Below are positions 1 through 11,198 of a stretch of 64,000 bases of DNA, one piece after another; position 1 is the first letter of the stretch, and the number at the start of each line of letters is the position of its first letter. Under the pieces are notes generated by a model. It was not told the origin of the DNA, did not search any database, and saw only the letters and a list, made by a program, of their open reading frames with translations. Location of the stretch: NCBI RefSeq assembly GCF_020080835.1, contig NC_058165.1, forward strand, positions 5,927,771 through 5,991,770. The letters are read 5' to 3'. This DNA is from Cotesia glomerata. Its lineage: Eukaryota; Arthropoda; Insecta; Hymenoptera; Braconidae. The position numbers and the translations under genes were made by a program.

Positions 1-890
1 AGCAGATTTAGAAAACTTCAAAATCCGAGAAAAAAAATTTTAAATGACAATCATCGATAAGATTGGATTATTTTTTTTTTTTTTTTCAAAACTATAGTCT
101 GATAGTGAGAAAATACTCACATTCTCCTGAATTTAGGATATGTAAATTATTTAAACGTGTAAAAAAATGAAATCACATTCCATTGGATTATTTTTATTTT
201 TTTTCTAAAAAGTACATTTAAAAACAAAAATTTTCAAAAAAAAACATTCCAATAAGTCAATTTTCAAAAAAGTTATGGTTATTTAACAAAAAAAAATATA
301 TTTTTCTTTAAGGTAGTTCTTTCCCAACCTATAGTTTATACTACTGCTGTCTTCGTCACGCGCTAGTATTGCCTCTCTTACGGACTATTGCTCACTTACT
401 TCCACGCATGACTTTATTTGTTTACTTTACTAGTTTATCAATGATTTCTTAAAAACTATGTGGTAGGGAATTCCAGAATTTTGTAGGGTAGTTATACATG
501 TATTAATCTAAGTAATATTAGTTTTTCGTGAAATTCTTCAAATTTCTTCAATACAAAAATAATAAAACTTCGCGGTTTTCTCTCTCTTTTCCCATACCGC
601 CTGTGTAAAAATGTCATTTTCAATTGCAATTATCTTCGGTTAGACGTGGTAAATTGTTTCTAAATTTTAACAGCGTGTGTATTATGTATTTAACTACTTC
701 TATACGGAGTTTGGAAGATTTTTTGAATTTTTGCTTTTTGGGCCTAACTACCTTTAATAACTCGTAACTTTTTTTTGGTTGGGTAAGAAAATTTGAAAAA
801 TTTTGAAAATTATTTTCAATAGGGTAGAGAAAGATACAAAAATTTCAGAAAAATCGTCACCATATAAATTTAGCTTATGAGAATGATGAG
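1..890. other. AT-rich non-coding stretch
   Basis: No open frame of useful length and no recognisable repeat end was found. The stretch is poly-A/poly-T rich, with short homopolymer runs. Confidence 0.5.
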
Positions 891-899
891 ATGTAAATC

Positions 900-975
900 A
901 ACTCATCGGTCGTACGGTGTAGGAGTTAGTTATCGGTCTGGCAAGCGCGCGGCTCGGGTTCGAATCTCGGTTAGA
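900..975 (+). repeat. tRNA-derived SINE-like fragment
   Basis: A good Pol III B box, GGTTCGAATCT, sits at about 957-967. A loose A-box-like stretch lies about 30 bases upstream (TTAGTTATCGG near 926). The cloverleaf does not close with a convincing acceptor stem, so this looks like a tRNA-derived retroposon head and not a working tRNA gene. Confidence 0.35.
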
Positions 976-1368
976 ACGGATTTTCATGTTATTTCTATAA
1001 TTAGCGAATGTTAGGTTTAAATTAAGAGTCACACAGTTTGAATGTTTATTCAAGTTTTATTATAATTTTAATTTTTTTTTAAATTTCTTTTTATTTGATT
1101 TCAGTCTGATGTTAACCAATCTTTATGTGTACTAATTTCTATGCTACTTTTTCGGTATTAACTATACTTACATTTTATTTTTTAGTGCACAAGAACACTT
1201 TACGGTAACAAATATTCATTATAAATACTCCCTTTAATTAATAAAGCATTCTTTTATTTATCATTTAATAATATTATTACTAACAGCCATTCAATACATG
1301 ATAAAATATATTACAATAGCCCCCTGTAGTTCAAACGTACCATGGCGCTGAAGTCGCGCACAAAACGA

Positions 1369-1813
1369 ATAACTGTTCGCCTAAGAAATTTATATTGTGA
1401 GACAATCAGGAACGAATTCGGAACATTTGCGGAACTTTTTTTGAGGAACATTTCATGTACTTTTGAAAAACAGCATTAGGAAAGCATTTGACACTTTACT
1501 GACGTATCAATAACTGACTAAATTTTAAGAAAAATTCCTCAGATTTTTAAGGAACAGTTCGTGAATTTTTGAAAAACAGCATTACGAAATCTCTTGCTAC
1601 TTTTCTGACGTTTCATAAAACAGGAAAAGTTCATAAAATGTTCCTCAAAAATATGAAAAATTTAGTCACTTCTGAAACATCAGCAAAGTGTCAAGAGCTT
1701 CCCTAATACTGCTTTTCGAAAGTTCATAAGATGTTCCTCACAAAACGTTCCACAAATGTTTCGAATTCGTTCCGGATTGTCTCACAAAATGAATTTCTTA
1801 GGCAGACGGTTAT
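1369..1813. repeat. Fold-back MITE, arms about 200 bp
   Basis: The left arm (about 1369-1590) and right arm (about 1625-1813) are inverted copies. Both carry GCCTAAGAAATT, GTGAGACAATC, GAACGAATTCG and AGGAACAT motifs in mirrored order around a short centre. There is no coding capacity, so this is a non-autonomous palindromic element. Confidence 0.7.
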
Positions 1814-2281
1814 ATGAACTTTTGAGGAATTTTTTTGAAGTGAAACTTCTTTAGAATCGTTGTGATTTCAAACCGGATGCAACGAAAAAACGACAGGTAA
1901 GAGACACAAATACAAAAATGTGTAGGATGAAGCCAGGGGAAAGAATGAGACAGAAATATACATACAATTTGTATATTATCGGTCTCTCCTCTTTGTGCCA
2001 TACTTCGTAGCGTCCCCACTCCCGTCTTCTAAGCATAGTCGCCTGTAATTTGTGAGCCAGAGCGAGAGAGCAGATGTCAGTGTGTATGTATATTGCACAC
2101 TGTTTAATACGTGCTTGTATTTGAGCATTTAACGTGTGTAGTGCATGTGAAAACTACGTGAGCTTACTGTACACTGTATGCGGCTGCGTATTACAGCGTT
2201 TTAGTAAGATAGCGTGGTGTGTTATTATTTAACTGTTTGTGAGTATTTTTATATCTTGTACTAAATAATAAATTTTATAAA

Positions 2282-2497
2282 ATGCCGAAAACTAATGCCG
2301 AAATGTGTCGTCAATATCGACGCAAAAAAAATGAAATTAAAATGAAAAAATTCAGCAAAAGTTCAACAGAACGTAGTCGCGAGTTTCGTGCACGTAAAAA
2401 ACAATTATTGAACAATCAAAATAGATGTTCAGATATAAGTGTCAATGTGACTGATGTAATAACTGATAAGTGTAAATATTTTTATATTCTGTTTTAA
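2282..2497 (+). pseudogene. Helitron/Helentron-type protein, N-terminal fragment
   Basis: A 71-codon frame from an ATG is very rich in Lys and Arg, with two similar basic blocks (TNAEMCRQYRRKK and STERSREFRARKK). This tandem basic head is typical of the N-terminus of insect Helitron helicase-like proteins. The frame then runs into non-coding sequence. A plausible splice acceptor (TTTTTCAG) follows at 2526, just before the next frame, but I found no donor that joins the two in phase. It is read as a remnant of the same element as the endonuclease frame that follows. Family assignment is by recall of the motif style, not by a search. Confidence 0.45.
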
Positions 2498-2528
2498 GTA
2501 TAAACTAATATATCAATGTTTTTCAGAC

Positions 2529-3368
2529 CGAAGAGCGTCAGTATCTACAATTGATCTACAACATGAATTTCGAAGGCTGAACTTGAATCGACTTGAGACA
2601 ATTACAAATGTTTTATATGATTTCTTAAATAAAAGAAAAGGGATGTCACTGTTTACCTTTAACTGTCAAAGCTTACGAGCTCATGTACAAGATCTGCAAC
2701 ATGACAATATAGTGTCATCGTCAAATTTTTTAATTCTTTCGGAGACATGGATGAATAATGAAGATATTGTAGACATTCCAAATTTTAATATTGTTGTTAA
2801 TTACAAAAGACCACGTACGAGGGCAGGCGGAGTAGCAATTTATCACAACGTAAATGATGGAGCCCGTGTTGTTACGCCACAAATGGATCTCAATGCACAA
2901 CAGCTAGAATCATTGTCTGTTCAGCTTTCGAAAGTTGGAGAAATATGTGCCTGTGAGAGCAGAAATGACCAAGGAGATTTAATTTTGATCGTAGCAATTT
3001 ACATCTTTCCCAACCAATCAATAAAATCAGTTATTGAATTTATACATGAAAATTTGATCAAATATACCCCAAAGGTATCGCGAATTCTCAAAAAGAATTA
3101 TGATAAAATTCCGATGATTTTAAGTGGGGATTTTAACATAAATTTTGCATCAGATACAGCGCTTCCTTTGATTGAGTTTCTCGATACAACATTTTATTTA
3201 AAAATGTGTAACAATCGCACTCAATCAACTACAAGATCAAAAACGGTAATAGGTGCAGTGTTCCAAAGATATATCAACCAAATTGAAACTAAAATATTTG
3301 TATCGTATTTTAGTTATCATAAGCCTCTTGTATCATTTGTTGAAACTGAAAATATGGAACTTGAGTAA
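2529..3368 (+). pseudogene. Endonuclease/exonuclease/phosphatase-like C-terminal domain of a Helentron
   Basis: The frame opens after the CAG at 2526 and runs to a stop at 3368. Order of motifs: FNCQSLRAH at the start of the fold, LILSETW (catalytic Glu), RAGGVAIYHN, LSGDFNINF (Asp/Asn motif), then SYFSYHKP (terminal His motif). This is the AP-endonuclease-like domain that Helentron-type rolling-circle elements carry at the C-terminus of the helicase protein. No Rep or helicase domain lies between it and the basic N-terminal fragment upstream, so the element is internally deleted. The usual Asp before the AVF motif appears to be Gly (VIGAVF), which suggests an inactive enzyme. A non-LTR retrotransposon endonuclease is the alternative, but no reverse transcriptase follows. 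Confidence 0.55.
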
Positions 3369-6139
3369 TAGATTATGTAACATATGTTAAATAAAATATA
3401 AAATATCTTTTAAAATTAATCAAAATACTTTCATTTTTGAACAATTAAACTTTGTAATTATCCTACCCTTGTTATAAATATTCATCTCATTCTTTTGTCG
3501 ATTCACTGAAGTTTCACTTCTATCGTGTGTGAATCGCACACACACCTTTTTTTTTTTAACATAGGAGTGACGATGTACTTGAAATAGTTCATTCCAATTA
3601 GTCGAGGTTTGATTAATCCCTTAAAAGCATTATTATGCTTATGAGCATAACTCTCTAATAATAACCATAACAATCATTGTAGTTGGTGACTAAGATTGTG
3701 AAGAGATTCAAAAGTTTAAAATTAAATTAGCTAGATTATTTTTAGTTCCCGATCCACCGCTAGAGCGCGAAAAATTCGGTTACGCGTCCATTCGAAGACT
3801 GTTGTTCCGAAGTTGTTAAAAGCAAAATTGAAAACGCTTTTGATAACCTGATTCCGATCAGAGATTTTACCTGTCTTGAGTTCACTAGTCGCTGGATTGT
3901 GTTCTCGCCATTCAAGTTACTTTGAGTTTGGTCCGCTGGGATAAAATCAAGGTAAGTTGATTTTACATTAATTAATATTTTAGTGAGTGCGTGTCGCTGG
4001 ATACACACTTGCTAAAAATTAATTATTACTCTCCCAGTATCATCTTCGCCTTCTGCCGAGATACTGTTGGTACACAAACTGAGTAGGTGGGGCAAGAAGG
4101 ATTTGATCCGTTTGTGCCTGGGAATAGAGTCAGAGACTCCTGGACGACGCTGAGTCACCAGGAAGAGGGAGCTAGCTTTGAGTTCATTCAGTTCGCGATT
4201 TGATTTACCGACCGTCCGTTTATTATCGATCGTTTAAATTATTTCTTGTAAAAATTAACTGCATTACTTTGTATTTATTTTATTGTTATTAAATCATATT
4301 TTCTTAATCAACTGTTGAAGGCAATTAAGTTCTTCTAATTTTAATTAAATATTTATCTTATCCGGAAGCACAATAGTGCCTCATGCCAAGTATACGTTTA
4401 ATATTTCCTGATTTTACGTTTAAGATTTTGATAAAAAAAATTGATATATTTTTTATTTGTATTCGTTAATGCTTTTAAATTCAGTTTTATTGTAATGATA
4501 AGAAATTAATGGAATTGGAATTTCCTAATTAATAAAAAATCATAGTAGTAGTTAAAAGTCACCTTTGTGTAAGTTAAAAAGTAATTATCAATAGGAATTC
4601 CGAAATGTTACCTTTATAGATATATTATTTACAAGTGACGTGTCACAACGCTAAAGAAGACTATAAGTTCAATTTACGTGTCTTCAAAGTCTTATAACAA
4701 GCTTATCTTTATAGACTGTTGATTCATCCGTTAAAAAATGGTCGTTAAATACATTTGATTCATACTTTTTAATGTTTGGGGTAAGTTAAACATTTTTTTA
4801 TACAATGAATTTAACGAGTACATTTACAACGCAAGAAATAAAAACACCGGCACAAAAAAAAAAGTTGTCTGTACACCGGGCACGACCTATCTACAGGCAT
4901 GTTTTTCAACCCACTGAACACGAATTTCAAGTCAGTTTAGGTCGTCCAGCCTTCAATTTCGAGTAAATTGCAAAAAACCCCAAAAAATAGCGAAAATTCG
5001 ATGTTTTGGCACGAAAAAAAATTTTGAGATCTAAGGCAAGCATAATTTTCATGTATTTTGATCTGTTAAATACTAATTTTGATCGTACTTTAATCATAAA
5101 CCGATTTAAATCTAAAAAGATTGCAAAACATCCTTAAAAATTGCAAAAATCGTGAAAAATTGGGATTATCTTGTTACAGAAAATTTTGTGGACCTGGATT
5201 GACGAAGATTTTCATGTAATTTAATCTGCTTGATCTGACTCTGCAATAAATTTGGCCCATAGTCCCCTCAAACATTCATAAAACTGCAAATGACCGATAA
5301 AATAGCAGAAAATTGCTGCTGAAAAAAGGGGAAGGGAAGGGGAAAAAAATATTTTAAACACAATTAAATAAATTTCTTGTAGTTTTTATTTCTAAAATAC
5401 AAGATTAAAATCCAAGAATGTACACAAATTGGATTTTCAACGGTTTTTCGAGGGTATTGTACTGTTTCATTCTCAAATGATCTACGACGTGTACGTCTTT
5501 TTTTCCACCTTTTCCTTTATTTAGTAAAAATTTGCCATCGTGTTGGGATTTCAACTTCGATGTGCAGACTTCATTTCATTGCATAATCGCTTGTACTTGC
5601 AACCAGGGCACCTCCTCGGGGTGACGGTGGGCAACAGAACCATATGGCAGAGTCCCTGGGTTAACGGCGTATGTACCGTCATGACAGGTACAAGTGATGA
5701 GTATTTTACGATGCAGGGATTCGTCTCAATTAAAAAAAAAAATTTTTTTTCGTTGCAAATTGTTTTTCAAGTGGTCCATTATGCCCCACATATCACATAT
5801 TGGCCCAAAATATAAAAACATTATAGAGGTCATGACGGAAAGTGAAAAAAAAATTTTTTCCTAATTTTTTAGGGGGGCCGTTGTGCTCCAGGTTCCCCTA
5901 TATTAGCTCAATAATATATAAATATATCAAATTTATGATAATTTGGTAAAAAAAAAAAAAAATTATTTTTTGACCAAATTTTGAAGGGGGCCGTTATGCC
6001 CCAGGGGGCCATCTTACCCCACCCTCCTCTATACCAATGATTACTACCGAACAAAATCATATTAAGACCGTGCTTTTTTCATTAGTTCCAGAATTCGATA
6101 AACTGGTGCCGTATTTCATATCAGCCTAGTTTACGTAGT
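3369..6139. other. Gene-free stretch, AT-rich
   Basis: No supported gene. Two degenerate copies of a GGGGGCCGTTATGCCCC-like phrase occur at about 5870-5890 and 5980-6005. A short inverted repeat with GACTCCTGGA and CACCAGGAAG lies near 4133-4166. Neither defines an element. Confidence 0.4.
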
Positions 6140-6182
6140 TTTTTTTTTTTTAACTTCCCGCTAAGAAAATTGAAAATTTTCT
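6140..6182 (+). repeat. A-unit repeat, start fragment
   Basis: Only the first 40 or so bases of the A-unit are present: a T run, AACTTCCCGCTAAG, then AAAATTGAAAATTTTC. The rest is missing. Confidence 0.7.
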
Positions 6183-6547
6183 GTCGAGAATTAGCAGAGT
6201 CAGGTTTTAATTGTTAAATATCAATTTATTAACTAACGTATTTTACAATCTTAATATAAACTTTGCTTAATAAAAGGTGATTTTCTAACAACAAAAATAA
6301 AGATGAATTTCTTAAAGATATAATGAATTTTTCGAAGATTATTTTCTCAAAGGTGATTTTCTCAACGATGAGTTTCTCCGAAGGTGATTTTCTCGAAGAT
6401 GATTTTCTCAGGAATGATTATATCACTCTTACAATTATTATTCAATTTACCACCGTGAATAAAATATTGCTATTACACTGTATGAGAGATGTTGACTCTT
6501 TGGCTTTGAATTTTCAACTGACTGGCAGCGCCAGGCGGACTACTCGA

Positions 6548-7454
6548 CTAGAAATTTCGTGAGGCATTGCCGAACAATCAATTCGGGGCAAGTTTGGCTT
6601 TCCGAACTTTGGCAAGCCTAATTCACGCCTCATTGATTCCACTATAGGCAAGCCAAAGTTCGGCATTGCCATAGTTTTTCCAAGCTACGCCCAAATTCGG
6701 CAAATAATAATACTTTTGATATTCAATCAATCTTCTTCGACGTTGGTTCCTTGATGCAATTCTCTGTTGCTACTGCTGTTGTTGCTTTTTTAATCGAGCA
6801 CGCCGTCACGTAGCGTCGCGGTATGGTATAGGGCTCTCGTGCGTCAGGTACGGTTTTCGAGTTTCGCGTTTGACATGTACGATTTTTAATAATTAATACT
6901 TACTAATTATAATTACTATTAAGGCGAGTGTGAAGTAAAGTTAAGTGTTATGTGTGACTAATGTATCTAACTCCTACATCACCTCCTTCCACCTTGACTT
7001 ATCAAATCTACCAATAAAAAAAAAACTTCTTCACATAAAAAAACGCTCCAAAAAATAAAAAAAAAAAATTACCGAAAAACTAAAATTAAATAATAAAAAA
7101 TAATATTATACAGAAACAAAAAAAATTCTACTTTTATTCATGAAATATTTGAAAAATTTAGTCCTAAATTCCATATTTATACTTAAAATAGTAAAAGTAA
7201 ATAAAAAAATAAGTATTTGTTATTAATTTTCGCTTGGTAATAAAAAAGCTAAGAATCAAGAAAGAATTAATTTTGGATTCTTCGTTGTGAATTTGGTTTC
7301 CAAACTGCAGCCTAATCAGGAAGCCAAGTTAGGCTGAGCCTTGCGACTGCGTTACATCCCAAACTTCGGTCTGGTTTGGATGCCTCACTTACCGCAAGTT
7401 TGGAATTCGGCATGCTTTACTTGCACCAAATCACTGCCTCACTGAAATTTCTAG
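6548..7454. mobile_element. Non-autonomous TIR element (CTAGAAATTTC ends)
   Basis: The left end CTAGAAATTTCGTGAGGCA (6548-6566) is matched in inverted orientation by the right end at 7435-7454, with one extra base. The interior repeats phrases such as CCAAACTT, GGCAAGCC and GAATTCGG in both orientations near the ends. No transposase frame exists, so this is a deletion derivative or MITE of about 0.9 kb. Confidence 0.65.
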
Positions 7455-7544
7455 TAGGGTAATTATATATATCTTAGAACTAAGTTCTGAAACTCGCGGT
7501 TAGAAACGTCGAGAGTTTGAATCGAGAGACTTCGATTCTTGATT

Positions 7545-7895
7545 TGCGTGTGCGTGTATGTGTGTGTGTGTAAACCTCCTATAATTTTTGAACGGCTTGA
7601 CCGATTTCATCGCGATTGGGGCCATTCTAAGAGCCTTGACCAAACTTAGACTTTCAATACAATTTGGACTGATTCGAACCGGTAGATTTCGAGAAATCTC
7701 AAAAAAAATTTTCTTTAAATGTGGTTTTTTTTTAATAACTTTTAAACGGCTTTACCGATCGATTCTAAAAATTAATAAGCTCGAAGAGCTCAAAAACGTA
7801 ATAAATGCAATTTTGAGCGATTAAGTATGGAATGAGCGGGAAGTTACAAGGATGGCCTTTAGGTTCAACCGTTTTCCAAATTTTTTTCTAATAAA
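7545..7895 (+). repeat. A-unit repeat, internally deleted copy
   Basis: Starts in the (TG)n tract (GTGTGTGTGTGTG near 7558) and continues with GAACGGCTTGACCGATTT and the TTTTAAACGGCTTTACCGATC block. It ends with AAGGATGGCCTTTAGG and CAACCGTTTTCC. The central Gln/Ser-like TCGTTCGTGAG block is deleted. Confidence 0.75.
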
Positions 7896-8047
7896 TTTTA
7901 ATAAAATTTACTATGATACACATGTACTTCAACAAAAGAACTTTTCTTATTTCTTTCACGTGAAAACTATGGCGCCACTTAATCAAGCTAAATTTTTTTA
8001 GACTGCGCGCGCATTTGACAAGAAAAACGGCCACCAATAATTAAAAA

Positions 8048-9070
8048 AAAAATTAGAAAAACGGTAGACCCTGAAGGCCATCCGTGCAACTTCCCGCTAA
8101 TTTCATACCTAGATGCTTAAAATTGCACTAATGATGTTTTTGAGCTCTCCGAGCTCAAAAATACAATCTATGTGTTATTTTGAGCTCTCTGAGCTTAAAG
8201 GGATAGCTTTTTTATGGTTTTGAGCTCTTCGAGCTCAAAAGTCTGATAGAAGTTTGATAAAACACAATTTTTCAAATTTTCAAACTGCAGTAACTTTTGA
8301 ATAAATGAATTTATTTTTACGCGGTTGGCAGCATTCGACGCAATTTTTTAAGCCCCATGAAGAATCTGTAAGTTTAGTTTGATCGAACCAGGAATTTCGG
8401 AGTAATTCTGAAAAAACACTTTTTTCGGTTTTCTTTCGTCAACGATAACTCACGAACGAATGAACCGATTTTGACCGAGCTGGCGGCGATCGACATGGTT
8501 TTTTGATGTTAAGAGCTGATTAGTTTTTGTAATCGATCGGTAGAGCTGTTTGAAAGTTATTCCAGAAAATGTCGGAGTTATGTTGAAAAAATCCTTGTTT
8601 CCAAATATTTCGTCGAGGATATCTTTCGAACCAATCAACCGATTTTTACTTTCTTGGCGTATCCAAAAGAAATATCGAAGTTATGTGGAAAAAACACTTT
8701 TTTCGGTTTTCTTTCGTTCACGCTATCTCTTGAACGAATCAGCCGATTTTGACCGGATTGGCGGTGATCAATGTGTTTTTTCAAGCTCAAAGGCGGATTA
8801 GTTTTTGGAGTTGATCGATGAAGCCGTTTAAAAGTTATTCCAAAAAACCACTTAATAAAAAAAACCACTTAATAAAAAAACATTTTTTTCCGATTTTTTT
8901 TTTTGAGATTTCTCAAAATTTCTCAAAATCTATTGATCCGAATCGATTCAAATTCATAGGAAATCTAAGTTTGCGGGAACTCTTTAGAACGCTGTTTGGT
9001 AGATTCCTATCAGCTCAATCGTTCAAAAGTTATAAGCGATTCACATCCTTACACACACACACACACACAC
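8048..9070 (-). repeat. A-unit repeat, left part, split by a LINE
   Basis: A reverse-orientation A-unit. It begins with AAACGGTAGACCCTGAAGGC and CAACTTCCCGCTAA, passes the three GAGCTC hairpins and the duplicated GACCGATTT blocks, and reaches the (AC)n tract at about 9050-9070. A LINE follows directly. The missing remainder reappears at 10901-11096, so the LINE sits inside the AC tract. The central part of this copy is partly duplicated (8400-8860). Confidence 0.8.
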
Positions 9071-10648
9071 CACCGGATGAACCGTCATCTTACCGCCCAC
9101 TTTGCATGTTAGATACAGCGGGTAAGATATTTGAACGCATAATTCACCAGAGAATTGAAGCAGTAGTCGACCCACTAATGGCAGACAATCAGTATGGATT
9201 TCGGAAAGGACGATCAACCCTGGACGCAATCAAAATGGTTGTTGATACGGCCAAGGAAGCAATCGCAGGAACCAGATGGAAGGGTGGAATGAAGAAGTAT
9301 TGCCTGGTGGCAACTCTAGATATCAGAAACGCCTTCAACTCCGCCAATTCGGAATGCATCATGCAGGCCCTCCAAGAGAAGAATGTACCAGAATACCTTC
9401 TTAAGATCGTAGCAAGCTACTTTGAAAACAGGGTCCTGAAGTATGACACGAAGAACGGTCTGAGGGAGTATGATATTACTGGAGGTGTACCACAAGGTTC
9501 AGTTCTAGGCCCGCTTTTGTGGAATATTATGTATGACGGTCTATTAAGACTAACTCTGCCAAGAAACGTCAAACTCGTAGCATATGCAGATGACGTAGCC
9601 GTATTGATCGTTGCCAAACACCTTGACGAGATAAACCATATGTTCGATCTCACTTTTGAGCGCGTTAACCGGTGGATGGACGCAGTGAACCTGCAACTGG
9701 CGCAACACAAGACTGAGGCAGTGCTTATTACCAGCAGAAAAGTGGTAGAGACCATAGCTGAAAGTCGGCGAACAAGAAATCACATCACAACCTAATATCC
9801 GATATTTGGGAGTGATGCTTGATGCCCGACTCAACTTCAAGCAGCAAGTGGAACATGTCAGTGCCAAAGCGTCAGTAGTGAGGGCTAGTCTCGCACGACT
9901 GATGCCGAACGTCGGAGGCCCAAAGCAGAGCAGGAGGCTATTATTGTCATCAGTAGTCACATCGGTGCTCACTTACGGAATATCCATTTGGGCCGACGCA
10001 CTAAAGACGCAAGAATCATGGAGAAAGGCTGGACCAGTATATCGACTGAGTGCCCTACGACTAACTAGCGCCTTCCGCACAATATCAGAGGAAGCAGTGT
10101 GTGTTATTTCCGGTACTCTGCCTCTCAGAGTCCTAGCTGAGGAAAGACGGAACCTATATCAACGAAAAAGGTCAACCACACTCAGCCCTGAAGAACTTAG
10201 AAGGGAAGAACGGCAACACAGCATCGCAAGATGGCAACAGGAGTGGAATTCTGCAGAGAAAGCTCAGTGAACGTACCGTCTCATACCTCGGATTGATGTG
10301 TGGTTCAACCGGAGTCACGGTGAGATCAACTATTATTTAACGCAGATGTTATCAGGACACGGATGTTACCGGAAGTATCTTCGCCGCTTTAAGCACGATG
10401 ATACCCCAGAGTGCCCGTCCTGTCCAGGGGTCAATGAAGATGCGGAGCATGTTTTCTTTGTGTGTCCACGTTTCAACCAACAGCGCGATGAGTTAGAGAA
10501 GATTCTGAAAAAGAGAACCCAACCAGAATCAATAGTAGAAGCAATGTTGGCGTCAGAAGCTGCCTGGAACGCCACAAGCACTTTTGCTACAAAAGTGCTT
10601 ACAGAGTTGCGATCCATTGAGAGGAAAAGAGCGAAAGACAGAATCTAG
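9071..10648 (+). pseudogene. LINE ORF2: reverse transcriptase and C-terminal zinc knuckle, frameshifted
   Basis: Three frames together give a truncated ORF2. Segment one (to about 9790) is RT: SSYRPLCMLD, NQYGFRKGRSTLDAI, ATLDIRNAFNSAN, GGVPQGSVLGP and the catalytic YADD (LVAYADDVAVL near 9585). A frameshift near 9770-9800 moves into the thumb/connection segment, 9806-10270 (IRYLGVMLD and the LTYGISIWADAL motif). A stop follows at 10268, then another shift into 10298-10648. That last piece holds the CPSC-x8-H-x4-C knuckle near residues DDTPECPSCP. The last third is almost identical to the copy at 32246, so inactivation is recent. No RNase H domain is seen. Confidence 0.85.
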
Positions 10649-10897
10649 AAGAAAGAAATAACATCTTAGCCACCAGAAGGAAGAGCGGCAGCTAATTCCT
10701 CCCCCCGCGAAGAAATGCCTTACGGTGGTACCATGGGGGATCAGAGCATAGAAGAGAAAGGGGTTTAGAGTTTAGTGGATAGGGGCGTCAGCGTCGAGTT
10801 TTAGTATGACGCTGCGTCGAGTCGCCACATATCCAGGCCAAACAGCTATGCCTAGAATCCGTAAAAAGGATTCCCCCCCCCCAAGGAAAAAAAAAGA

Positions 10898-10900
<3 letters not shown>
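9071..10900 (+). mobile_element. R1-clade (Waldo-like) LINE, 5'-truncated
   Basis: A non-LTR retrotransposon begins inside the reverse transcriptase domain and runs through the C-terminal region and a 250-bp 3' UTR. The UTR ends in a C run, AAGG and an A-rich tail at 10900. It is flanked on both sides by (AC)n and, beyond that, by the two halves of a single A-unit. A second near-identical 3' end lies at 32246-32910. Targeting of AC-type microsatellites is the known habit of Waldo elements in the R1 clade; the clade call here rests on target, domain order and 3' zinc knuckle. Confidence 0.8.
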
Positions 10901-10941
<41 letters not shown>

Positions 10942-11096
10942 GACATAGTGACAACTTCGCGGGGATAGTCAGGGAAGCTTCATGTGACCTTCAAACGTTC
11001 AGATCTGATGAAAACTCGATTTTTGCAAAACGGGGTGAAAACAATAACTTCCCGATTTTTGAAAATCTTCGATTTTCTTAGCGGGAAGTTAAAAAT
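10901..11096 (-). repeat. A-unit repeat, right part beyond the LINE
   Basis: (AC)n continues at 10901-10938. Next come ACATAGTGACAACTTCGCGG, the CAGGGAAGCTTC and GATGAAAACTCG blocks, and the terminal CTTAGCGGGAAGTTAAAAA. It completes the A-unit that starts at 8048. Confidence 0.85.
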
Positions 11097-11198
11097 AGAA
11101 AATACTCTATAAGAAATACAGTGCAACCTTGATATAACGAAACTAAAGGGAAATAGAAATTATTCGTTATATCGAGTTATTTGTAACAATGTAATTAT

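Noticed and set aside
900..975. Possible functional tRNA gene
   Set aside because: The B box is good but no cloverleaf with a matched acceptor stem could be drawn.
5540..5815. 91-codon frame
   Set aside because: No domain, non-ATG start and biased to homopolymer translation near its end.
8818..9070. N-terminal extension of the LINE reverse transcriptase frame upstream of the AC tract
   Set aside because: That sequence is A-unit repeat read through by chance; LINE homology starts only at the AC tract.
10806..11081. Open frame with a Thr-His repeat
   Set aside because: Produced by translation of the AC microsatellite and LINE tail.
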